Counted from the first letter of the stretch, positions 1 through 9,427 are shown. The stretch: 64,000 nucleotides of DNA from an uncultured Collinsella sp. (GCA_958353395.1 CATWSG010000004.1:62001-126000); one strand, 5' to 3'. The notes: generated from the sequence alone by a model not told the origin. Translations and numbers: made by a program.

Positions 1-60
1 CATGGCGTAGGAAAACGACTTTAAGAAGGACGGATGATCCTTGTTCGATCCGGGAATCAT
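1..60 (-). CDS. dgkA: Diacylglycerol/undecaprenol kinase, N-terminal fragment (partial)
   Basis: Only the first 20 codons are in the window; the gene runs off the left edge. An ATG at 60 is preceded by GGAG ending six bases upstream, and the frame is open to base 1. The visible peptide ends in SFLKSFSYAM, which resembles the LKSF-x-YA start of membrane diacylglycerol kinases; these phosphorylate undecaprenol in Gram-positive bacteria. The known order phoH, ybeY, dgkA supports the call. Twenty residues are too few to be sure. Confidence 0.6.
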   Translation of the reverse strand, partial: MIPGSNKDHPSFLKSFSYAM

Positions 61-69
61 AGACGGCTC

Positions 70-579
70 CTAGTCGTGGGCGTGGTTGGTGATGGGGCCG
101 ACGTGGACTAGCTTGGGGTCCTCGCCGCGCTCGAGCGCCAGATCGCGCAGGATGGCGTCCTCGCGGGCCTCCATGACCTCGGCCTCGTCGTCCTCGATAT
201 GGTCATAGCCCAGCAGGTGCAGCATGCCGTGTACGAGCATCAGACGACACTCGTCAGCGGGGCTATTGCCAAAACCGGGGGCCTGACGGGCAATAACCTG
301 CGGGGCCAAGATGATATCGCCGAGCTCGAGCGTCTCGTCGGCGGGAATATCCTCGTCAAAGGCCGAGTCGCATTCAAACGAGAGCACATCGGTGGTGCGG
401 TCGATACCGCGCCACTCGTGGTTGAGCTCGTGCATCTCGTCCTCGTCGACATACGAAAGGGAAATCTCGACTTCACGCTCAACGCCCTCGACGGCAAGCA
501 CAACCTCGCAGATGTGCTCCACCTCCTGCGCGTCGAGCAGCGTATCGAGCTCGGCATCGTTGCTGATCAATACACTCAA
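70..579 (-). CDS. ybeY: Endoribonuclease YbeY
   Basis: Single-strand-specific metallo-endoribonuclease for 16S rRNA 3'-end maturation and ribosome quality control. The 169-residue protein carries the zinc signature HGMLHLLGYDH at residues 117-127, with three metal-binding histidines. Translation appears to begin at a TTG (579), with AAGGAGT four bases upstream; the start overlaps the phoH stop by four bases, so the two are probably translationally coupled. The length is normal and no key residue is missing. It sits between phoH and dgkA, a widely conserved order. Confidence 0.95.
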   Translation of the reverse strand: MSVLISNDAELDTLLDAQEVEHICEVVLAVEGVEREVEISLSYVDEDEMHELNHEWRGIDRTTDVLSFECDSAFDEDIPADETLELGDIILAPQVIARQAPGFGNSPADECRLMLVHGMLHLLGYDHIEDDEAEVMEAREDAILRDLALERGEDPKLVHVGPITNHAHD

Positions 580-1562
580 CGGGACTCCTTTCGGTCACGT
601 ACGCGCTTCTCGCGCACATCATCATAAGTATCGTATGCCTCGACGATACGTCCCACCAAGGCATGGCGCACCACGTCGGCACGCTCGAGGTGCGAAAATG
701 CGACATCATCGACACGGCCCAAAATCTTCTCGACATCCGCCAAGCCACCACGACGACCCACCAGGTCACGCTGGCTCAGGTCGCCGGTAATCACGAACTT
801 GGAGTTGAAGCCCAGGCGCGTCAGGAACATCTTCATCTGCTCGGGCGTGGTATTTTGCGCCTCGTCGAGCACCACGAAGGCATCACTCAGCGTGCGACCG
901 CGCATGTAGGCAAGCGGGGCGATCTCGATCACGCCGCGCTCCATAAGCTCATCGGTGCGCTCGCGATCCATCATGTCAAAAAGGGCGTCGTAAAGCGGAC
1001 GCATGTAGGGATCGATCTTTTCCTCGAGGGTGCCGGGCAAAAAGCCCAGATTCTCCCCCGCCTCGACAACCGGACGCGTCAAGATCAGACGGCCCACCTC
1101 GTGACGCTTGAGCGCGGCAACGGCGAGCGCCATAGCCAGATAGGTCTTACCGGTACCGGCAGGACCCAAGCCAAACGTGATGGTATGCGAGCGGATGGCA
1201 TCCACATAGCGCTTTTGCCCGAGCGTCTTGGGGCGAATGACGCGGCCGCGATACGAAAGCAGCACGTCATCGCGAAGCGACGTAGCCTCGTGCTCACCGT
1301 CGCGCAAGACGGCCAGGCAGCGAGAGACATCGTCGGCAGACAGCGTGCGCCCGGCGGCCGCCTCGCGAAAAGCGTGCTCGAAAAAGCGCGCCACGAGTTC
1401 GACCTCGTCCGGGTCGCCGCTCACGGAGATGCTATCGCCACGGGCGACCACATGGGCGCGAACCAAGCTCTCAAGCGCACGAAGGACGCCGTCGCCGGCG
1501 CCCAAAACGCGCGAGGGATCAATTCCCTCGGGAACGGTAAGTCTAATCTTCGAGGCTTCCAT
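576..1562 (-). CDS. phoH: PhoH-like ATPase
   Basis: Cytoplasmic P-loop ATPase of the PhoH family, often next to ybeY and linked to RNA metabolism; its substrate is not settled. The 328 residues hold an N-terminal KH-like region of about 100 residues, then Walker A GPAGTGKT at 133-140 and Walker B VVLDEAQN further on. The frame is open 35 codons upstream of this ATG, but GGGAGG lies just before the codon at 1562, so I use that start. The first 20 bases overlap the end of mtaB. Confidence 0.93.
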   Translation of the reverse strand: MEASKIRLTVPEGIDPSRVLGAGDGVLRALESLVRAHVVARGDSISVSGDPDEVELVARFFEHAFREAAAGRTLSADDVSRCLAVLRDGEHEATSLRDDVLLSYRGRVIRPKTLGQKRYVDAIRSHTITFGLGPAGTGKTYLAMALAVAALKRHEVGRLILTRPVVEAGENLGFLPGTLEEKIDPYMRPLYDALFDMMDRERTDELMERGVIEIAPLAYMRGRTLSDAFVVLDEAQNTTPEQMKMFLTRLGFNSKFVITGDLSQRDLVGRRGGLADVEKILGRVDDVAFSHLERADVVRHALVGRIVEAYDTYDDVREKRVRDRKESR

Positions 1563-2835
1563 GAACCTCCCTGCGTGCATGGACCAAGCCGGAATCATCG
1601 ACTCCGATGATAGCAACATCGAGCAGGCACGGGGCTGTAAGTCCACAGGTATCGTCAAGACGGGCATGATGGAACGAGCCGAGCGTCAGGTTGTCACCAT
1701 ACTCGAGCACGGCACGCTCGACCGTGCCCACGCGACGACGAGCGTCGGCAATAGCGAGCTCCTGTGCGGCGGCCCGCATACGGCGGCTGCGCTCGGCCAT
1801 AACCTCGGGTGGCACCTGGTCGGGCATGTCGGCAGCAAGGGTACCGGGACGCTTGCTGTAGCGGAACACGTGCATACGCGAGAAACCCACACGGCGGCAC
1901 AGCGCCAGCGATTCCTCGAACTCCTCGTCCGTCTCACCAGGAAAACCGACGATGACATCGCACGAAAGGGACGCCTGGGGCAAGATGGCACGAATCATAC
2001 GCACCGTGTCCTCAAAGGCCTCGGCGCTATAGGGACGGCCCATGCGATGCAGGGTCGCCGTGCAACCGGACTGCACGGGCAGGTGCAAAAACGGGGCGAT
2101 ACGCTGCGGATAGCGCGCCATAACCTTAAGCAGGCGCTCGGAGATATCCATGGGCTCGACCGAGGAAATGCGCACATGCGGAATAGACGTGCGCTCCATG
2201 ATGGCCTCGAGCAGCTCATCGATTTCGACGTGCTCGTCGGTCGCGCTCTTGCCATCGTAGGCACCCAGGTTCACACCGGTCAGCACCACCTCGGGCACGC
2301 CGGCCTCCTGGGCCTCGCGAACTTGCTCGAGCACGGACTCGACGGGCACGGAGCGCTCGGGGCCGCGTGCCTTCCACACAATGCAATAGGTGCAGCGATG
2401 GTTGCAGCCATCCTGAATCTTCACGCCCAGGCGAGAGCGACCGAGCGCATCGACCACCTCGCCATCGCTGCAGGCGGGAACGCTATCGGACTCAACACCC
2501 AGCACCTCGCAAACACGTTCGGCGACATCTATCTTGGACGGCTCGGCAATCACGCGATCCGAAAGCTCCGACAGCTCCTCGGGATGCAAATTGACCACGC
2601 ATCCGGTCACGACCACATAGGGCTCGTTTGGATGGGCCAGCGCATGACGGACGGCCTTACGGGTCTTAGCCTCGGCCTCGCCCGTAACGGCACAAGTGTT
2701 AATGACGATCAGATCGGCATCCTGGGGCTCCACAATAGCAAAGCCCAAGCGCATAAGATCGGCAGTGATACGGTCAGACTCAACCCGGTTGACACGGCAG
2801 CCGAGGTTGACGACGGAAATATGGGGTGCGAGCAC
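1543..2835 (-). CDS. mtaB: tRNA t6A37 methylthiotransferase MtaB
   Basis: Radical-SAM enzyme converting t6A37 to ms2t6A37 in ANN-decoding tRNAs. The 430-residue protein has the MiaB-family layout: an N-terminal cluster domain with Cys13, Cys48 and Cys79, a radical-SAM CxxxCxxC at 144-151 (GCNHRCTYC) and a C-terminal TRAM-like region. VNLGCRVNRVES near the start is typical of MtaB rather than MiaB or RimO. The start is a GTG with AAGGAG five bases upstream. It follows dnaJ, a neighbourhood also seen in Firmicutes. Confidence 0.9.
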   Translation of the reverse strand: MLAPHISVVNLGCRVNRVESDRITADLMRLGFAIVEPQDADLIVINTCAVTGEAEAKTRKAVRHALAHPNEPYVVVTGCVVNLHPEELSELSDRVIAEPSKIDVAERVCEVLGVESDSVPACSDGEVVDALGRSRLGVKIQDGCNHRCTYCIVWKARGPERSVPVESVLEQVREAQEAGVPEVVLTGVNLGAYDGKSATDEHVEIDELLEAIMERTSIPHVRISSVEPMDISERLLKVMARYPQRIAPFLHLPVQSGCTATLHRMGRPYSAEAFEDTVRMIRAILPQASLSCDVIVGFPGETDEEFEESLALCRRVGFSRMHVFRYSKRPGTLAADMPDQVPPEVMAERSRRMRAAAQELAIADARRRVGTVERAVLEYGDNLTLGSFHHARLDDTCGLTAPCLLDVAIIGVDDSGLVHARREVHGSLED

Positions 2836-2844
2836 GCGGGCTCC

Positions 2845-3993
2845 TTAATCGAGGATATCGTCGAGGGCACTCTTGATACGGTCGGTCACCGACTTCTTAC
2901 CAGAAGCGACGTCATCGCCCATCTCATCGGCAAAAGCACGGAGCAGCTCGCGCTGCTTATTGGAAAGATTGGTGGGAACGACCACGCGCAGTTGCACGAT
3001 CAGGCGGCCACGCGAACCGCCACCGCCAATGCGCGGCATGCCGTAATTATTGACGCTCACGGTGTCGCCGTACTGGGCGCCGGCGGGAACCGTCACCTTA
3101 ACGACCTCGTCGGGCATAATGCCCTCGACCTCAATCTCGCAGCCGAGCGCAGCCTGCGCAATCGAGATATCGCTCACCAGGTACAGGTCATCACCGTTGC
3201 GCTTAAAGCGCTCATGGTCGGCGACGCGCACGTTGACAATCAGGTCGCCCGAAGGCTCGCCGCGAAGGCCGGCCTCGCCAAAGCCGCTCACACAAAGCTG
3301 GCGACCGGTCGAAACGCCGGCGGGAATATCGATGTCGATCTTTTCGTGCGAAGGCGTGCGGCCTTGACCGTCGCAGGTCTCGCAGGGATGATCGATAACC
3401 GTGCCCTCGCCATGGCAGTCGGGGCAAGGCGAGGAAGACTGAACCTGGCCCAAAAACGATCGCTGAACCGTCGTGACGTAGCCCGTACCGTGGCAGCGGC
3501 CGCACTGCTTTTCCTGTGCGCCCTCTGCCCTACCGGTGCCATTGCAGTCCTCGCAAGGAGCAAGGCGGTCATAGCTGATTGTCTTTTTGCAGCCGAGCGC
3601 CGCCTCCTCGAGCGTCACCGAAAGCGAGATGGCCATATCACGTCCGCGACGACGCTCACGACGGCTGCGGGCGCCACCGCCGGCACCGCCGCCAAAGAAC
3701 GACGAGAACAAGTCGTCCATGCCCATGCCACCAAAGATATCGTTGATATCGACGTAGCCGGAGCCACCGGGGCCGTCGGCAGTGCCGTAACGGTCGTAGT
3801 TAGCACGCTTCTGCTCATCGGAAAGAACGGAATATGCCTCGTTGAGCTCTTTGAACTTAGCCTCGGCCTCGGGGTCGTCCGAAACGTCCGGGTGTACGGT
3901 ACGGGCCTTCTTTAGAAACGCGCGCTTAATCGTCCGCGCGTCGGCATCCTTGTCGACGCCAAGCACCTCGTAGTAATCCCTATTTTCCGACAC
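2845..3993 (-). CDS. dnaJ: Chaperone DnaJ
   Basis: Hsp40 co-chaperone that delivers clients to DnaK and stimulates its ATPase. All canonical parts are present in 382 residues: J domain with HPD at 34-36, Gly/Phe-rich linker (about 70-115), four CxxCxGxG zinc motifs (CEDCNGTG, CGRCHGTG, CPDCHGEG, CETCDGQG) and a full C-terminal client-binding domain. I place the start at the GTG at 3993, which follows AAGGA and leads directly into SENRDYYEVLG. No dnaK, grpE or hrcA lies nearby; instead a second J protein is immediately upstream. Confidence 0.95.
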   Translation of the reverse strand: MSENRDYYEVLGVDKDADARTIKRAFLKKARTVHPDVSDDPEAEAKFKELNEAYSVLSDEQKRANYDRYGTADGPGGSGYVDINDIFGGMGMDDLFSSFFGGGAGGGARSRRERRRGRDMAISLSVTLEEAALGCKKTISYDRLAPCEDCNGTGRAEGAQEKQCGRCHGTGYVTTVQRSFLGQVQSSSPCPDCHGEGTVIDHPCETCDGQGRTPSHEKIDIDIPAGVSTGRQLCVSGFGEAGLRGEPSGDLIVNVRVADHERFKRNGDDLYLVSDISIAQAALGCEIEVEGIMPDEVVKVTVPAGAQYGDTVSVNNYGMPRIGGGGSRGRLIVQLRVVVPTNLSNKQRELLRAFADEMGDDVASGKKSVTDRIKSALDDILD

Positions 3994-4074
3994 GACCGAA
4001 TCCTTCCGACTTTCATTATTGTCACAGTGCGTCCTATACCCAAGCTGGGCCGGCCGCAAACAGAGGGTTTGATG

Positions 4075-5178
4075 TTATTGCATTGCGTAGGGCGAAAGCA
4101 TGGCACGTTGCGAGCAGCTCGCAAACCAAACCGACACGAGCGCAAACATAAATCCGTTGGCAAAACCGTTGGCAAACTGCATCGCGCCGCGCTTCCACCA
4201 CAGCAGGCTGCGGTGCAGCACGCCGTCCGAGAGCACCATGAACAGGCCCATGGCAAACGGAATAAAGCACATCACGGCAAAGGCCGAGAACACGCCCGAG
4301 ATGGCCGATAGCACCAAAAACGGCGCCACGATGCCCATCAGGTAAAAACCGGTACGGGCCTTGCCTTCCAGGCGCTCGGCCTCAACATGGGCCCGACCGA
4401 CCAGATCACCGCCAGAGGCGCCGTTGGTGCCGGCGTGACCCATGCCGCCAATACGGACCTCGTCGCCATCGTGCGTGCCGGCGGGAAACTCAATCGTCTG
4501 CTCGGAGGTCACACGGGTTCGCCCGCTGCCGCCGCAATCGGGACAGGGGTCGGCGACGACCTTACCGGAGCCACCGCACTCAGGGCAGACAGACTGGAAC
4601 GTGCCGGCACCAAACAGAAAGGACAGGTCGACATCGATGTGGCCGCGACCGCCGCAGCTCGGACAGGTATGTGCATGCTCGGACGAAACAGAGCCCGAAC
4701 CGCCGCAGTGACCACAGGTATCGAAGCGCGTATAGCGGACGGTCTTGCGGGCACCGCCCTTGGCCTCCTTGGCGTCGAGCTTAATATCGACGACCACGTT
4801 GGCGCCGTTCTCGGGATTATAGGCAGCCTGCCCGCGACGCGGCTGACCCCAGGCGCCACCAAAGGGAAAGCCGCCCTCAAAGGGATTGCCGTAGCCCGCG
4901 CTGCCGGCGTAACCGCCGCCATAGGGCGAAGCCGTGGGAGCGCCGGCAAAGGGATTGCCCGAGCGCATGGCGTCGTAGCGCGCACGCTTCTGCTCGTCCG
5001 AAAGCACAGCATAGGCCTCGGAAACCTCTTTGAACTTTTCCTCGGCATCCGGTTCTTTGTTGACGTCCGGATGGAGCTTGCGGGCCTTTTGCTGGAAGGC
5101 TTTCTGTATATCACGCGAGGTGGCGTCCTTGGAGACACCCAAAATCTCGTAGTAATCTTTTTCGTTCATCGTCGCCAT
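4075..5178 (-). CDS. DnaJ-type protein with zinc-finger domain and membrane C-terminus
   Basis: This 367-residue paralogue has a J domain (HPD at 36-38), a Gly-rich linker, four zinc motifs (CGHCGGSG, CPSCGGRG, CPECGGSG, CPDCGGSG) and the start of the client-binding domain up to about residue 265. The usual second half of that domain is replaced by roughly 95 hydrophobic residues forming two or three membrane helices, beginning GFYLMGIVAPFLVL. The ATG at 5178 has GGAGG nine bases upstream. I infer a membrane-anchored J protein that recruits DnaK to the membrane; its client is unknown. Confidence 0.85.
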   Translation of the reverse strand: MATMNEKDYYEILGVSKDATSRDIQKAFQQKARKLHPDVNKEPDAEEKFKEVSEAYAVLSDEQKRARYDAMRSGNPFAGAPTASPYGGGYAGSAGYGNPFEGGFPFGGAWGQPRRGQAAYNPENGANVVVDIKLDAKEAKGGARKTVRYTRFDTCGHCGGSGSVSSEHAHTCPSCGGRGHIDVDLSFLFGAGTFQSVCPECGGSGKVVADPCPDCGGSGRTRVTSEQTIEFPAGTHDGDEVRIGGMGHAGTNGASGGDLVGRAHVEAERLEGKARTGFYLMGIVAPFLVLSAISGVFSAFAVMCFIPFAMGLFMVLSDGVLHRSLLWWKRGAMQFANGFANGFMFALVSVWFASCSQRAMLSPYAMQ

Positions 5179-5236
5179 GCGCGGCAACCTCCTGCTCACA
5201 GCAGCGTATATATTGCGGTAATTCTACCCGAGCGGC

Positions 5237-6469
5237 CTAGGCTAGACCCCAAAACAGCTCGAACAGCACATTTCCATCGAGCCAGCCCAAGTGAGTGGGC
5301 GCTAAACGAGCACGGACGCGACCTGCGATAACGTCTTTCGAGGTGACGCGCCCCGCATGTCCTTCAATATGATCGGGCACCCAGGTGGCAAGGCCCAACT
5401 CGACCGCACGGTCGCAGGCCGCCGCCAACTCATCTGCAGCGATCACGCTTGCCGAGCGAACCAACAGATCGGGCCCAATGCCACGCGTCATGCGACAGGC
5501 AAGCATCAAATCCTCGGCCGCCGCCTCGCGCTGCGACAGATACTCGGCATCAAACGTCGTCGCGGCATCGTCGCGTTGCACCAAGCGCACGCGATACGCA
5601 TCGCCGCGAGCAAGCACGTCGGGAAACAGCCCGGCCAAGCGATCGAAATCCTCGGCGTCGAGCATACCGGCGGCAGAGCGGCCCAAACCCAGATAGCCCT
5701 GTCCGGTCCAATAGGCAATGTTGTGGGCGCACTCATGGCCGTCGAGCGCGTAGCTTGCCACCTCATACGGGTGATAGCCGGCCGCACTCAGGCGCTCACG
5801 CGCCGCATCCATGCATGCAGCCTGAAAATCCTCGTCGGGCTCGAGCGACTCGTCGCGACACGCCATGCGATAGAGCGGCGTGCCCTCCTCGAGCGTGAGC
5901 GGGTACACCGACACATGATGCGGCGCCGCCGCCAACACGCCATCGAGTGTGCGCTGCCAGCTTAGGTCGGTCTGCCCGGGAAGGCCGCACATCAGGTCGC
6001 ACGACACGACAAGCCCAGCGTCCTTGACCGTCGTGATGGCAGCGAGCGCCCGATCGGCATCGTGAATGCGGCCGATGGCGGTAAGTTCGGCGTTATCGAG
6101 CGTTTGCACGCCCAGAGAGACGCGCGTGACACCCACCCCGGCAAGCGCAGTGGCAAGCTCTGCGGTCAGCGATTCGGGATTGGCCTCGCAGGTAAACTCA
6201 ACAGGCTTGCACCACGCAGAGATACGCCGGGCAAATTCTACCAAACGCTCCCCCGCCAGCGACGGCGTGCCGCCGCCAACATAGACGGTGCGGATCTGTG
6301 CAAGCGCGCCTGCGTCGCCAAAAGCATCGAGGCGCGCATACAACTGCTCAAAATAGGTATCGAGCGCAACGCTCATGTTGCACGGAGCAAAACTGCGTGA
6401 GTCAAAGTCACAGTACCGGCATTTTTGGGCGCAAAACGGCACATGCACGTACAGCGCGGTAACGGCCAC
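5237..6469 (-). CDS. hemW: Radical-SAM heme chaperone HemW-like protein
   Basis: Member of the HemN/HemW radical-SAM family; HemW binds heme rather than oxidising coproporphyrinogen. The 410 residues begin with the cluster motif C13-x3-C17-x2-C20 in PFCAQKCRYCDF, followed by VYVGGGTPS and the family's SLGVQTLD segment. Starting at a GTG (6469) with GGAGG upstream inside the end of the dus gene, it is separated from dus by two bases. Next to lepA and dnaJ it matches the Firmicutes lepA-hemW-dnaJ cluster. True heme transfer is unproven here. Confidence 0.88.
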   Translation of the reverse strand: MAVTALYVHVPFCAQKCRYCDFDSRSFAPCNMSVALDTYFEQLYARLDAFGDAGALAQIRTVYVGGGTPSLAGERLVEFARRISAWCKPVEFTCEANPESLTAELATALAGVGVTRVSLGVQTLDNAELTAIGRIHDADRALAAITTVKDAGLVVSCDLMCGLPGQTDLSWQRTLDGVLAAAPHHVSVYPLTLEEGTPLYRMACRDESLEPDEDFQAACMDAARERLSAAGYHPYEVASYALDGHECAHNIAYWTGQGYLGLGRSAAGMLDAEDFDRLAGLFPDVLARGDAYRVRLVQRDDAATTFDAEYLSQREAAAEDLMLACRMTRGIGPDLLVRSASVIAADELAAACDRAVELGLATWVPDHIEGHAGRVTSKDVIAGRVRARLAPTHLGWLDGNVLFELFWGLA

Positions 6470-6471
6470 CG

Positions 6472-7515
6472 TTAGGCCTCCAACGGATGAGCGGGCACCG
6501 ACTCGCCGGCGGCAAGTGCGGCCTCACAGGCCACCACATCGTGCTCGATATCATCGACCAGTGCCATGAACTCCTCGTATGTGGAGCAACGCACCACCTG
6601 AGCGCGCCAGGCGGCAGCATGGGGCATGCCCTTTAGATACCAGCTTGCGTACGTGCGGGCACGCGACATGAGCGGCAACAGCTCGTGCGTGAGCGTCAGG
6701 TGCTCGCGCAGGGCATCCAGGCGCTCAACCGAGGAGCGAGAAGGAACCGGCGTGCCATCGAGTGCAAGGGCTCGGGCATCGCCGAACACCCATGGATTGC
6801 CGTAGATGCCGCGCGCGATAAACACCGCGCTGGCACCCGAGCTTTGCAGATGCTCAGCAGCGTCCTCTGCCGAGAACACATCGCCCGAACCGATAACGGG
6901 AATCTCGACGGCGTCGGCCACCTCATCGACGACCGACCAATCGGCCTGGCCCGTATAGAGCTGCGTGGCGCAGCGACCATGTACCGCCACCGCGGCGGCC
7001 CCTGCTCCCTCAAGCATCTGGGCAAACGTCGCGGCGTTGCGGTCTTCGGCGTAAAAGCCCTTACGGATTTTTACGGTCACGGGCACATGCGCCGCGCCCA
7101 CCGCCGCCTCGACGATCTGCTCGGCCAGATCGGGAGTGCGCATAAGCGCCGAGCCCTCGCCCTTGGTGACGACCTTGCGAGCCGGGCAGGCCATGTTGAT
7201 ATCGATCAGCGACAGGCGATCGCCCACACGCTCCTCGACGGCAGCAACAGCGCTCGCAAACTGATCGGGCTTGGAGCCAAAGAGCTGCACGCAGATCTGC
7301 TGCTCCTCATCGGCCGGCAGTACCAGGCGCCACGTCTTATTGCTGGCATAGGCAAGGCCCGCCACGCTCACCATCTCGCTATAGGCAAGATGGGCACCGC
7401 GACGGCGGCACATGATGCGATAGGCGGGATCGGTCACGCCCGCCATGGGAGCCATAAGGAACGGCTGCTCGGCATAGGCGCCAAGCAACCGCTTGCTGTA
7501 TTCAGAAAGTGCCAT
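6472..7515 (-). CDS. dus: tRNA-dihydrouridine synthase (DusB-like)
   Basis: FMN-dependent enzyme that reduces uridines to dihydrouridine in the tRNA D-loop. A TIM-barrel N-terminal domain starts with FLMAPMAGVTD, the catalytic cysteine is in NMACPARKV (Cys110), and GSGDVFSAEDA marks the FMN phosphate-binding part. The 347-residue length is normal for bacterial DusB. It follows lepA by four bases and precedes hemW by two, so it is an operon gene. The exact Dus subfamily cannot be fixed by eye. Confidence 0.9.
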   Translation of the reverse strand: MALSEYSKRLLGAYAEQPFLMAPMAGVTDPAYRIMCRRRGAHLAYSEMVSVAGLAYASNKTWRLVLPADEEQQICVQLFGSKPDQFASAVAAVEERVGDRLSLIDINMACPARKVVTKGEGSALMRTPDLAEQIVEAAVGAAHVPVTVKIRKGFYAEDRNAATFAQMLEGAGAAAVAVHGRCATQLYTGQADWSVVDEVADAVEIPVIGSGDVFSAEDAAEHLQSSGASAVFIARGIYGNPWVFGDARALALDGTPVPSRSSVERLDALREHLTLTHELLPLMSRARTYASWYLKGMPHAAAWRAQVVRCSTYEEFMALVDDIEHDVVACEAALAAGESVPAHPLEA

Positions 7516-7519
7516 GGAC

Positions 7520-9331
7520 CTACTCGTCCACCTTGAGAATCGCCATAAAGGCCTCCTGCGGAACCTCGACCGAGCCGATGGCCTTCATGCGCTTTTTGCC
7601 CTCTTTCTGCTTCTCGAGCAGCTTGCGCTTTCGCGAGATATCGCCGCCATAACACTTGGCCAGCACGTCCTTGCGGCGCGCTTTGACGGTAGAGCGGGCA
7701 ATGATCTTGTTGCCGATGGCGCCCTGGATAGGCACCTCGAACAGCTGGCGCGGAATGATTTCCTTGAGCTTGTCGCACAGACCGCGGGCCAGGCCATAAG
7801 CCTTATCCTTGTGCACGATAAACGACAGCGCGTCCACCTCGTCGCCCGAAAGCAGGATGTCGAGCTTGACGAGCTCGGAGGGGCGATATTCGTTGAACTC
7901 GTAGTCGAGCGAGGCGTAACCCTTGGTGCGGCTCTTGAGCTGGTCAAAAAAGTCCAGAATGAGCTCGGCAAGCGGCATGTCGAAACGCATCTCGACCGAT
8001 TTGCTCGTGAGATGGATCATGTCGGTTGTAATGCCGCGATGCTCGATAGCGAGCTGCATGACGGCACCCGTATACTCGGGCGGACAGATAATCTTGGCCT
8101 TGAGGTAGGGCTCCTCGATGCGCTCGATGCGCGTAGCCTCGGGCAGATCCTGCGGGCTGCGAACATCAATCATCTCGCCATCGGTCTTGTAGACGTGATA
8201 GTCCACCGAAGGGCTCGTGGCAATCAGGTCCAGGTTGAACTCGCGCTCCAGGCGCTCCTTGACGACCTCCATATGCAGCAGGCCCAAGAAGCCAACGCGG
8301 AAACCAAAGCCGAGCGCCACCGAAGTCTCGGGCTCCCACACCAACGACGGGTCGTTGACATGCAGCTTATCGAGCGCGTCACGCAGGTTCTCGTAGTCCT
8401 TGTTATCGATCGGGAACAGGCCCGTATAGACCATGGGCTTAGCCTCGCGGTAACCGGGAAGCGGCTCGGGGCAGGGGTTCGACGCCCAGGTAAGGGTGTC
8501 GCCCACGCGAACGGCCTCGGGGTCCTTCAGGCCCGTGACCACGTATCCGACCTCGCCGACCGTCAGCGCGTCGACCGGCGTCTCGGCGGGACGCTTGACG
8601 CCCACGCCATCGACCAAAAAGTCGCCCTTTGCCTGCATCATGCGCAAGGTATCGCCCTTTTTGATGGAGCCGTCAAAGATGCGCACCGTGGCGACGACGC
8701 CACGATACTCGTCGAAGTATGAATCCAGAATGAGTGCCTTGAGCGGCGCATTCGCATCGCCCTTGGGCGGAGAGATCAGAAAGACAATGGACTCCAGCAG
8801 ATCGTGGATGCCCTCGCCGGTCTTGCCCGAGACACACACGGCATCATCGGCAGGGATCGCCAGGTCATCCTCGATCTCGGTCTTAACCTCGTCGGGATGA
8901 GCCGAGGGCAGGTCGATCTTGTTGATGGCCGGCACAATGTCCAGATTGGCGTTCATGGCAAGCGTCGCGTTGGAGACGGTCTGTGCCTCGACGCCCTGTG
9001 TGGCGTCGACAACGAGCACCGCGCCCTCACAGGCTGCCAGCGAGCGCGAGACCTCATAGGTAAAGTCCACGTGGCCCGGCGTATCGATCAGATTGAACTG
9101 ATACGTCTCGCCATCGTCGGCGTCATAGGACACGCGAACGGCATTGGACTTGATCGTGATGCCGCGCTCGCGCTCGATATCCATGGTGTCGAGCAGCTGC
9201 GACTCCATGTCGCGCTCGTCGACGGTATGGGTGAGCTCGAGAATGCGGTCACTGATCGTGGACTTGCCATGGTCGATGTGCGCAACAATCGAGAAGTTGC
9301 GGATGTGGGAAATGTCAATTGAAGTATTCAT
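7520..9331 (-). CDS. lepA: Elongation factor 4 (LepA), back-translocating GTPase
   Basis: Ribosome-associated GTPase related to EF-G, implicated in initiation and stalled-ribosome rescue. The 603 residues show G1 AHIDHGKST near residue 17, G3 DTPGHVDF, G4 NKID, EF-G-like domains and the LepA-specific C-terminus rich in Lys and Arg. The ATG at 9331 starts the conserved segment, although no strong ribosome-binding site precedes it. rpsT lies upstream across an intrinsic terminator, the same rpsT-lepA order as in Firmicutes. First gene of the lepA-to-dgkA run. Confidence 0.97.
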   Translation of the reverse strand: MNTSIDISHIRNFSIVAHIDHGKSTISDRILELTHTVDERDMESQLLDTMDIERERGITIKSNAVRVSYDADDGETYQFNLIDTPGHVDFTYEVSRSLAACEGAVLVVDATQGVEAQTVSNATLAMNANLDIVPAINKIDLPSAHPDEVKTEIEDDLAIPADDAVCVSGKTGEGIHDLLESIVFLISPPKGDANAPLKALILDSYFDEYRGVVATVRIFDGSIKKGDTLRMMQAKGDFLVDGVGVKRPAETPVDALTVGEVGYVVTGLKDPEAVRVGDTLTWASNPCPEPLPGYREAKPMVYTGLFPIDNKDYENLRDALDKLHVNDPSLVWEPETSVALGFGFRVGFLGLLHMEVVKERLEREFNLDLIATSPSVDYHVYKTDGEMIDVRSPQDLPEATRIERIEEPYLKAKIICPPEYTGAVMQLAIEHRGITTDMIHLTSKSVEMRFDMPLAELILDFFDQLKSRTKGYASLDYEFNEYRPSELVKLDILLSGDEVDALSFIVHKDKAYGLARGLCDKLKEIIPRQLFEVPIQGAIGNKIIARSTVKARRKDVLAKCYGGDISRKRKLLEKQKEGKKRMKAIGSVEVPQEAFMAILKVDE

Positions 9332-9356
9332 GCGGACTATCTTACCCGAGCGGTAC

Positions 9357-9392
9357 AAAAAATGGAGCCTGTTCCATAAAACAGGCTCCATT
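9357..9392 (-). terminator. Intrinsic terminator after rpsT
   Basis: A perfect 13-bp stem (9361-9373 with 9380-9392) and a six-base loop are followed on the minus strand by a run of six T. It separates rpsT from lepA. Confidence 0.88.
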
Positions 9393-9427
9393 TATGCGCG
9401 TAATCTGTGTGGTGTGAAATTTACAAC

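Noticed and set aside
1228..3915. An 895-codon open frame on the plus strand
   Set aside because: It lies opposite phoH, mtaB and dnaJ, which have intact catalytic motifs and ribosome-binding sites. The frame exists because GC-rich third positions remove stop codons from the complementary frame.
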